Shown here: positions 54,091-64,000 of the stretch, one piece after another | Layout: the number at the start of each line of letters is the position of its first letter | How positions within the stretch are numbered: the stretch's first letter is position 1 | Assembly (NCBI RefSeq): GCF_051020975.1 | Contig: NC_135034.1 | Location: 1,922,001 to 1,986,000 of the forward strand | Direction of reading: 5' to 3' | DNA from: Osmia lignaria lignaria | Lineage: Eukaryota > Arthropoda > Insecta > Hymenoptera > Megachilidae | DNA length: 64,000 nucleotides | Made by a program: the position numbers and the translations under genes | The notes under the pieces: generated by a model | Database searches by the model: none | Told to the model about the DNA's origin: nothing | The model's input: only the letters and a program-made list of their open reading frames with translations

Positions 54091-57000
54091 ACACATAATG
54101 TAATATACTGATTCCTTCCCACAGATCAATGTACATTTAATAACCCCATCATTCATACTATATCTACACGAGGTATAATGTAATATAGTGATTACATCCC
54201 CCAGATCAATGTACATATAACAACAACATCATTCATACTATATCTACATTGGGTATAATGTAATATACTGATCCCTTCCCACAGGTCAATGTACATATAA
54301 TAGTATAATTGTTATTACTATATCTACATTAGGTATAATGTAATGTATTTACTACATCCTACAGATCATTGTACATTTAATAACATCATTCATGCTATAG
54401 CTAAATTGGCTATAATGTAATATACTCACCCCTTCCCACAGAGCAAGGTACCTACATTTAATAACAATATCATTATTACTACATCTACATTAGATATAAA
54501 GTAATATACTGATCCCTGCCCACAGTTCAATGTACCTATATTTAATAATAATATCATTAGTACTATATCCACATCATATATAATGTAATATACTGATTCC
54601 TTCCCACAGATCAATGTACATTAACAACAACATCATTCATGCTATAGCTAAATTGGATATAATGTAATATACTGATCCCTGCCCACCGGTCAATGTACAT
54701 TTAATAACAACATCGATCATACTATATCCACATTAGGTATAATGTAATATAGTGATTACGTCTCACAGATCAATGTACCTACATTTAATAACAATATCCT
54801 TAGTACTATATCCACATTACACATAATGTAATATACTGATTCCTTCCCACAGATCAATGTACATTTAACAACAACATCATTCATACTATATCTACAATGG
54901 ATATAATGTAATATACTGATCCCTTCCCACAGATCAAGGTGCCTACATTTAGTAACAATATCATTATTACTATATCTACATTAGATATAATGTAATATAC
55001 TGATCCCTGCCCACCGGTCAATGTACATTTAATAACAACATCGATCATACTATATCCACATTAGGTATAATGTAATATAGTGATTACGTCTCTCAGATCA
55101 ATGTACCTACATTTAATAACAATATCCTTAGTACTATATCCACATTACACATAATGTAATATACTGATTCCTTCCCACAGATCAATGTACATTTAACAAC
55201 AACATCATTCATACTATATCTACAATGGATATAATGTAATATACTGATCCCTGCCCATAGTTCAATGTACCTATATTTAATAACAATATCATTAGTACTA
55301 TATCCACATCACATATAATGTAATATACTGATTCCTTCTCACAGATCAATGTACATTTAATAACAACATTATTCATACTATATCTACACTAGGTAGAATG
55401 TAACATAGTGATTACATCCCACAGATCAATGTACACTTAAAAACAACATCATTCATACTATAACTACATTGGATATAATGTAATATACTGATCCCTTCCC
55501 ACAGATCAAGGTATCTACATTTAATAACAATATCATCATTACTATATCTACACTAGATATAATGCAATATACGGATTCCTTCCCACAGATCAATGTACAT
55601 TTAATAACAACATCATTCATACAATATCTGCATTGGATATAACGTAATATACTGATCCCTTCCCACAGGTCAATGTACATACAATAGCAAAATCGTTATT
55701 ACTATATCCACATTAGGTATAATGTAATGTATTTACTACATCCAACAGATCATTGTACATTTAATAACATCATTCATGCTATAGCTAAATTGGATATAAT
55801 GTAATATACTCACCCCTTCCCACAGATCAAGGTACCTACATTTAATAACAATATCATTATTACTACATCTGCATTAGATATAAAGTAATATACTGATCCC
55901 TGCCCACGGTTCAATGTACCCATATTTAATAATAATATCATTAGTACTATATCCACATCATATATAATGTAATATACTGATTCCTTCCCACAGATCAATG
56001 TACATTAACAACAACATCATTCATGCTATAGCTAAATTGGATATAATGTAATATACTGATCCCTGCCCACAGATCAATGTACCTACATTTAATAACAATA
56101 TCATTAGTGCTATATCTACATTAGATATAATGTAATATACTGATCCCTGCCCACAGATCAATGTACCTACATTTAGTAACAATATCATTATTACTATATC
56201 TACATTAGATATAATGTAATATACTGATCCCTGCCCACCGGTCAATGTACATTTAATAACAACATCGTTCATACTATATCCACATTAGGTATAATGTAAT
56301 ATAGTGATTACGTCCCACAGATCAATGTACCTACATTTAGTAACAATATCCTTAGTACTATATCCACATTACACATAATGTAATATACTGATTCCTTCCC
56401 ACAGATCAATGTACATTTAACAACAACATCATTCGTACTATATCTACACGAGGTATAATGTAATATAGTGATTACATCCCCCAGATCAATGTACATATAA
56501 CAACAACATCATTCATACTATATCTACATTGGATATAATGTAATATACTGATCCCTTCCCAAAGGTCAATGTACATATAATAGCATAATCGTTATTACTA
56601 TATCTACATTAGGTATAATGTAATGTATTAACTACATCCTACAGATCATTGTACATTTAATAACATCATTCATGCTATAGCTAAATTGGATATAATGTAA
56701 TATACTGATCCTTTCCCACAGATCAAGGTAGCTACATTTAATAACATCATCATTAATACTATATCTACATGAGATATAATGTTATATACTAATCCCTGCC
56801 CACAGATCAATGTACCTACATTTAGTAACAATATCATTATTACTATATCTACATTAGATATAATGTAATATACTGATCCCTGCCCACCGGTCAATGTACA
56901 TTTAATAACAACATCGTTCATACTATATCCACATTAGGTATAATGTAATATAGTGATTACGTCCCACAGATCAATGTACCTACATTTAGTAACAATATCC

Positions 57001-57610
57001 TTAGTACTATATCCACATTACACATAATGTAATATACTGATTCCTTCCCACAGATCAATGTACATTTAACAACAACATCATTCGTACTATATCTACACGA
57101 GGTATAATGTAATATAGTGATTACATCCCACAGATCAAGGTACATTTAATAACAACATCATTCATACTATATCTACATTGGATATAATGTATTATACTGA
57201 TCCCTTCCCACAGATCAAGGTGCCTACATTTAGTAACAATATCATTATTACTATATCTTCATTAGATATAATGTAATATACTGACCCTCCCCACAGATCA
57301 ATGTACCTCCATTTAACAACAATATCATTAGTACTACGTCCACATTGCATATAATGTAATATACTGATTCCTTGCCACAGATCAGTGTACATTTAATAAC
57401 AACATCATTCATTACATATCTATTTTGGGTACAATGTAATATAGTGATTACATCCCACAGATCAATGTACATGTAATATCGATATCATTATTACTATATC
57501 TACATTAGATATAATGTAATATACTGATCCCTGCCCATAGTTCAATGTACCTATATTTAATAACAATATCATTAGTACTATATCCACATCACATATAATG
57601 TAATATACTG
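54091..57610. repeat. Mosaic satellite segment between higher-order units
   Basis: First about 600 bp resemble 40350-40949 (TAACCCCATC, GGCTATAATG). A stretch near 54680-55240 then has a doubled CACCGGTCAATG...ATCGATCATAC motif. From about 55250 it follows 46050-48413 at offset 9197. Confidence 0.8.
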
Positions 57611-60600
57611 ATCCCTGCCCACCGGTCAATGTACATTTAATAACAACATCGATCATACTATATCCACATTAGGTATAATGTAATATAGTGATTACGTCTC
57701 ACAGATCAATGTACCTACATTTAATAACAATATCCTTAGTACTATATCCACATTACACATAATGTAATATACTGATTCCTTCCCACAGATCAATGTACAT
57801 TTAACAACAACATCATTCATACTATATCTACAATGGATATAATGTAATATACTGATCCCTGCCCATAGTTCAATGTACCTATATTTAATAACAATATCAT
57901 TAGTACTATATCCACATCACATATAATGTAATATACTGATTCCTTCTCACAGATCAATGTACATTTAATAACAACATTATTCATACTATATCTACACTAG
58001 GTAGAATGTAACATAGTGATTACATCCCACAGATCAATGTACACTTAAAAACAACATCATTCATACTATAACTACATTGGATATAATGTAATATACTGAT
58101 CCCTTCCCACAGATCAAGGTATCTACATTTAATAACAATATCATCATTACTATATCTACACTAGATATAATGCAATATACGGATTCCTTCCCACAGATCA
58201 ATGTACATTTAATAACAACATCATTCATACTATATCTGCATTGGATATAACGTAATATACTGATCCCTTCCCACAGGTCAATGTACATACAATAGCAAAA
58301 TCGTTATTACTATATCCACATTAGGTATAATGTAATGTATTTACTACATCCAACAGATCATTGTACATTTAATAACATCATTCATGCTATAGCTAAATTG
58401 GATATAATGTAATATACTCACCCCTTCCCACAGATCAAGGTACCTACATTTAATAACAATATCATTATTACTACATCTACATTAGATATAAAGTAATATA
58501 CTGATCCCTGCCCACGGTTCAATGTACCCATATTTAATAATAATATCATTAGTACTATATCCACATCATATATAATGTAATATACTGATTCCTTCCCACA
58601 GATCAATGTACATTAACAACAACATCATTCATGCTATAGCTAAATTGGATATAATGTAATATACTGATCCCTGCCCACAGATCAATGTACCTACATTTAA
58701 TAACAATATCATTAGTGCTATATCTACATTAGATATAATGTAATATACTGATCCCTGCCCACAGATCAATGTACCTACATTTAGTAACAATATCATTATT
58801 ACTATATCTACATTAGATATAATGTAATATACTGATCCCTGCCCACCGGTCAATGTACATTTAATAACAACATCGTTCATACTATATCCACATTAGGTAT
58901 AATGTAATATAGTGATTACGTCCCACAGATCAATGTACCTACATTTAGTAACAATATCCTTAGTACTATATCCACATTACACATAATGTAATATACTGAT
59001 TCCTTCCCACAGATCAATGTACATTTAACAACAACATCATTCGTACTATATCTACACGAGGTATAATGTAATATAGTGATTACATCCCCCAGATCAATGT
59101 ACATATAACAACAACATCATTCATACTATATCTACATTGGATATAATGTAATATACTGATCCCTTCCCATACGTCAATGTACATATAATAGCAAAGTCGT
59201 TATTACTATATCTACATTAGGTATAATGTAATATACTGATCCCTGCTCACAGATCAATGTACCTATATTTAATAACAATATCCTTAGTACTATATCCACA
59301 TTACATATGATGTAATATACTGATTCCTTCCCACAGATCAATGTACATTTAATAACAACAGCATTCATACTATATCAACACTAGGTATAATGTAATATAG
59401 TGATTACATCCCCCAGATCAATGTACATATAACAACAACATCATTCATACTATATCTACATTGGATATAATGTAATATACTGATCCCTTCCCAAAGGTCA
59501 ATGTACATATAATAGCATAATCGTTATTACTATATCTACATTAGGTATAATGTAATGTATTAACTACATCCTACAGATCATTGTACATTTAATAACATCA
59601 TTCATGCTATAGCTAAATTGGATATAATGTAATATACTGATCCTTTCCCACAGATCAAGGTAGCTACATTTAATAACATCATCATTAATACTATATCTAC
59701 ATGAGATATAATGTTATATACTAATCCCTGCCCACAGATCAATGTATATTTAATAGCGATATCATTATTACTATATCTACATTAGATATAATGTTATATA
59801 CTGATCCCTGCCCACAGTTCAATGTACCTATACTTAATAACAATATCATTAGTACTATATCCACATCATATATAATGTAATATACCGATTCCTTCCCACA
59901 GATCAACGTGGATTTAATAACAACATCATTCATACTATATCAACACTAGGTATAATGTAATATAGTGATTACATCCCACAGATCAAGGTACATTTAATAA
60001 CAACATCATTCATACTATATCTACATTGGATATAATGTATTATACTGATCCCTTCCCACAGATCAAGGTGCCTACATTTAGTAACAATATCATTATTACT
60101 ATATCTTCAGTAGATATAATGTAATATACTAATCCCTGCCCACAGATCAATGTATATTTAGTAGCGATATCATTATTACTATATCTACATTGGATATAAT
60201 GTAATATACTGAACCCTCCCCACAGATCAATGTACCTACATTTAACAACAATATCATTAGTACTACGTCCACATTGCATATAATGTAATATACTGATTCC
60301 TTGCCACAGATCAGTGTACATTTAATAACAACATCATTCATTACATATCTATTTTGGGTACAATGTAATATAGTGATTACATCCCACAGATCAATGTACA
60401 TGTAATATCGATATCATTATTACTATATCTACATTAGATATAATGTAATATACTGATCTCTGCTCGCAGATCAATGTACCTATATTTAATAACAATATCC
60501 TTAGTACTATATCCACATTACACATAATGTAATATACTGATTCCTTCCCACAGATCAATGTACATTTAATAACAACAGCATTCATACTATATCAACACTA

Positions 60601-63017
60601 GGTATAATGTAATATAGTGATTACATCCCACAGATCAAGGTACATTCAATATCGATATCATTATTACTGTATCTACAGTAGATAAAACGTAATATACTGA
60701 TTCCTTCCCACAGATCAATGTACATTTAACAACAACATCATTCATACTATATCTACATTGGATATAATGTAATATACTGATCCCTTCCCACAGATCAATG
60801 TACCTACATTTAATAACAATATCCTTAGTACTATATCCACATTACACATAATGTAATATACTGATTCCTTCCCACAGATCAATGTACATTTAACAACAAC
60901 ATCATTCATACTATATCTACAATGGATATAATGTAATATACTGATCCCTGCCCATAGTTCAATGTACCTATATTTAATAACAATATCATTAGTACTATAT
61001 CCACATCACATATAATGTAATATACTGATTCCTTCTCACAGATCAATGTACATTTAATAACAACATTATTCATACTATATCTACACTAGGTAGAATGTAA
61101 CATAGTGATTACATCCCACAGATCAATGTACACTTAAAAACAACATCATTCATACTATAACTACATTGGATATAATGTAATATACTGATCCCTTCCCACA
61201 GATCAAGGTATCTACATTTAATAACAATATCATTATTACTATATCTACACTAGATATAATGCAATATACGGATTCCTTCCCACAGATCAATGTACATTTA
61301 ATAACAACATCATTCATACTATATCTGCATTGGATATAACGTAATATACTGATCCCTTCCCACAGGTCAATGTACATACAATAGCAAAATCGTTATTACT
61401 ATATCCACATTAGGTATAATGTAATGTATTTACTACATCCAACAGATCATTGTACATTTAATAACATCATTCATGCTATAGCTAAATTGGATATAATGTA
61501 ATATACTCACCCCTTCCCACAGATCAAGGTACCTACATTTAATAACAATATCATTATTACTACATCTACATTAGATATAAAGTAATATACTGATCCCTGC
61601 CCATGGTTCAATGTACCCATATTTAATAATAATATCATTAGTACTATATCCACATCATATATAATGTAATATACTGATTCCTTCCCACAGATCAATGTAC
61701 ATTAACAACAACGTCATTCATGCTATAGCTAAATTGGATATAATGTAATATACTGATCCCTGCCCACAGATCAATGTACTTACATTTAATAACAATATCA
61801 TTAGTACTATATCTACATTAGATATAATGTAATATACTGATCCCTGCCCACAGATCAATGTACCTACATTTAGTAACAATATCATTATTACTATATCTAC
61901 ATTAAATATAATGTAATATACTGATCCCTGCCCACCGGTCAATGTACATTTAATAACAACATCGTTCATACTATATCCACATTAGGTATAATGTAATATA
62001 GTGATTACGTCCCACAGATCAATGTACCTACATTTAGTAACAATATCCTTAGTACTATATCCACATTACACATAATGTAATATACTGATTCCTTCCCACA
62101 GATCAATGTACATTTAACAACAACATCATTCGTACTATATCTACACGAGGTATAATGTAATATAGTGATTACATCCCCCAGATCAATGTACATATAACAA
62201 CAACATCATTCATACTATATCTACATTGGATATAATGTAATATACTGATCCCTTCCCAAAGGTCAATGTACATATAATAGCATAATCGTTATTACTATAT
62301 CTACATTAGGTATAATGTAATGTATTAACTACATCCTACAGATCATTGTACATTTAATAACATCATTCATGCTATAGCTAAATTGGATATAATGTAATAT
62401 ACTGATCCTTTCCCACAGATCAAGGTAGCTACATTTAATAACATCATCATTAATACTATATCTACATGAGATATAATGTTATATACTAATCCCTGCCCAC
62501 AGATCAATGTACCTACATTTAGTAACAATATCATTATTACTATATCTACATTAGATATAATGTAATATACTGATCCCTGCCCACCGGTCAATGTACATTT
62601 AATAACAACATCGTTCATACTATATCCACATTAGGTATAATGTAATATAGTGATTACGTCCCACAGATCAATGTACCTACATTTAGTAACAATATCCTTA
62701 GTACTATATCCACATTACACATAATGTAATATACTGATTCCTTCCCACAGATCAATGTACATTTAACAACAACATCATTCGTACTATATCTACACGAGGT
62801 ATAATGTAATATAGTGATTACATCCCACAGATCAAGGTACATTTAATAACAACATCATTCATACTATATCTACATTGGATATAATGTATTATACTGATCC
62901 CTTCCCACAGATCAAGGTGCCTACATTTAGTAACAATATCATTATTACTATATCTTCATTAGATATAATGTAATATACTGACCCTCCCCACAGATCAATG
63001 TACCTCCATTTAACAAC
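57611..63017. repeat. Higher-order satellite unit, copy 3
   Basis: Follows copy 2 at offset 9197, including its 324-bp insertion, so it derives from copy 2 rather than copy 1. The match ends abruptly inside a monomer near 63017. Confidence 0.87.
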
Positions 63018-64000
63018 AATATCCTTAGTACTATATCCACATTACACATAATGTAATATACTGATTCCTTCCCACAGATCAATGTACATTTAACAACAAC
63101 ATCATTCATACTATATCTACAATGGATATAATGTAATATACTGATCCCTTCCCACAGATCAAGGTGCCTACATTTAGTAACAATATCATTATTACTATAT
63201 CTACATTAGATATAATGTAATATACTGATCCCTGCCCACCGGTCAATGTACATTTAATAACAACATCGATCATACTATATCCACATTAGGTATAATGTAA
63301 TATAGTGATTACGTCTCTCAGATCAATGTACCTACATTTAATAACAATATCCTTAGTACTATATCCACATTACACATAATGTAATATACTGATTCCTTCC
63401 CACAGATCAATGTACATTTAACAACAACATCATTCATACTATATCTACAATGGATATAATGTAATATACTGATCCCTGCCCATAGTTCAATGTACCTATA
63501 TTTAATAACAATATCATTAGTACTATATCCACATCACATATAATGTAATATACTGATTCCTTCTCACAGATCAATGTACATTTAATAACAACATTATTCA
63601 TACTATATCTACACTAGGTAGAATGTAACATAGTGATTACATCCCACAGATCAATGTACACTTAAAAACAACATCATTCATACTATAACTACATTGGATA
63701 TAATGTAATATACTGATCCCTTCCCACAGATCAAGGTATCTACATTTAATAACAATATCATCATTACTATATCTACACTAGATATAATGCAATATACGGA
63801 TTCCTTCCCACAGATCAATGTACATTTAATAACAACATCATTCATACAATATCTGCATTGGATATAACGTAATATACTGATCCCTTCCCACAGGTCAATG
63901 TACATACAATAGCAAAATCGTTATTACTATATCCACATTAGGTATAATGTAATGTATTTACTACATCCAACAGATCATTGTACATTTAATAACATCATTC
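63018..64000. repeat. Satellite after exchange junction
   Basis: From about 63018 the sequence follows 54793 onwards (offset 8225), including the private ACGTCTCTCAG at 63312 and 55087. Relative to the 9197-bp register, 972 bp are missing, equal to twelve monomers (3 x 84 + 9 x 80). Confidence 0.85.

Larger units (their letters stand above)
23737..64000. repeat. AT-rich satellite array, right arm
   Basis: Same 80/84-bp satellite, same orientation, resuming exactly at the retrotransposon's right edge and running off the window. This arm is more homogeneous at large scale than the left arm. Near-identical blocks recur at offsets of 9674 bp (from 23737), 2513 bp (from about 28021) and 5373/5697 and 9197 bp (from about 43041 onwards). 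No gene, RNA gene or second mobile element is visible in these 40 kb; every open frame is a repeat-derived variant of the same peptide. Confidence 0.97.

Noticed and set aside
43041..63017. Large duplications as an assembly artefact
   Set aside because: Not excluded, but copies differ by scattered substitutions and by whole-monomer indels (324, 972 bp), which suits true array turnover better than simple duplicated contigs.
23741..64000. Possible CRISPR array
   Set aside because: Periodicity is about 80 bp with the whole unit repeated. There are no unique spacers between short constant repeats, no cas genes, and the context is eukaryotic.
1..64000. Retained host genes, tRNA or rRNA genes in or beside the satellite
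   Set aside because: Outside the retrotransposon every stretch I read aligns with the 80/84-bp monomer; nothing else is present.

Overview
This is eukaryotic, almost certainly insect, DNA. About 55 of the 64 kb is one AT-rich tandem satellite. The array is split once, by a complete young LTR retrotransposon of the Ty3/gypsy (Metaviridae, errantivirus-like) type. No ordinary host gene, tRNA, rRNA or CRISPR array is visible. The insect assignment rests on the gag-pol-env layout and its protein motifs; a hymenopteran or related insect is only a guess.

Layout. 1-14726: satellite, left arm. 14723-14726: 4-bp target-site duplication. 14727-23736: the 9010-bp retrotransposon, on the minus strand. 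23737-23740: second copy of the duplication. 23737-64000: satellite, right arm. Monomers come in two main lengths, about 84 and 80 bp, differing by a CTAC indel after GTAC. They are arranged in higher-order blocks. Large near-identical copies lie at offsets of 2513, 5373/5697, 9197 and 9674 bp, and breakpoints of unequal exchange can be located. The many 60-160 codon open frames in the array follow from the 84-bp (28-codon) periodicity and are not genes.

The retrotransposon, read on the minus strand: 5' LTR (23736-22996), primer-binding site, leader with a repeated hairpin, gag, a -1 frameshift signal (slippery UUUAAAC plus an H-type pseudoknot), and pol (protease, RT, RNase H, macrodomain-like insert, integrase). 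A shortened env-like membrane protein follows, then two short frames unusual for such elements: an extended Tudor domain (16564-15980) and, in the same frame after one TAA, a CxxC-CxxC putative zinc-binding module (15886-15605). A polypurine tract and the 3' LTR (15467-14727) close the element. The LTRs differ at one of 741 positions, so the insertion is very recent.

The most interesting object is the Tudor-encoding retrotransposon. Tudor domains are core scaffolds of the animal piRNA pathway, which silences transposons. An element carrying its own Tudor domain, in GC-richer DNA unlike its gag-pol, suggests a captured host module that could interfere with, or exploit, piRNA/germ-granule machinery. 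The domain call comes from reading the sequence; the function is inference.
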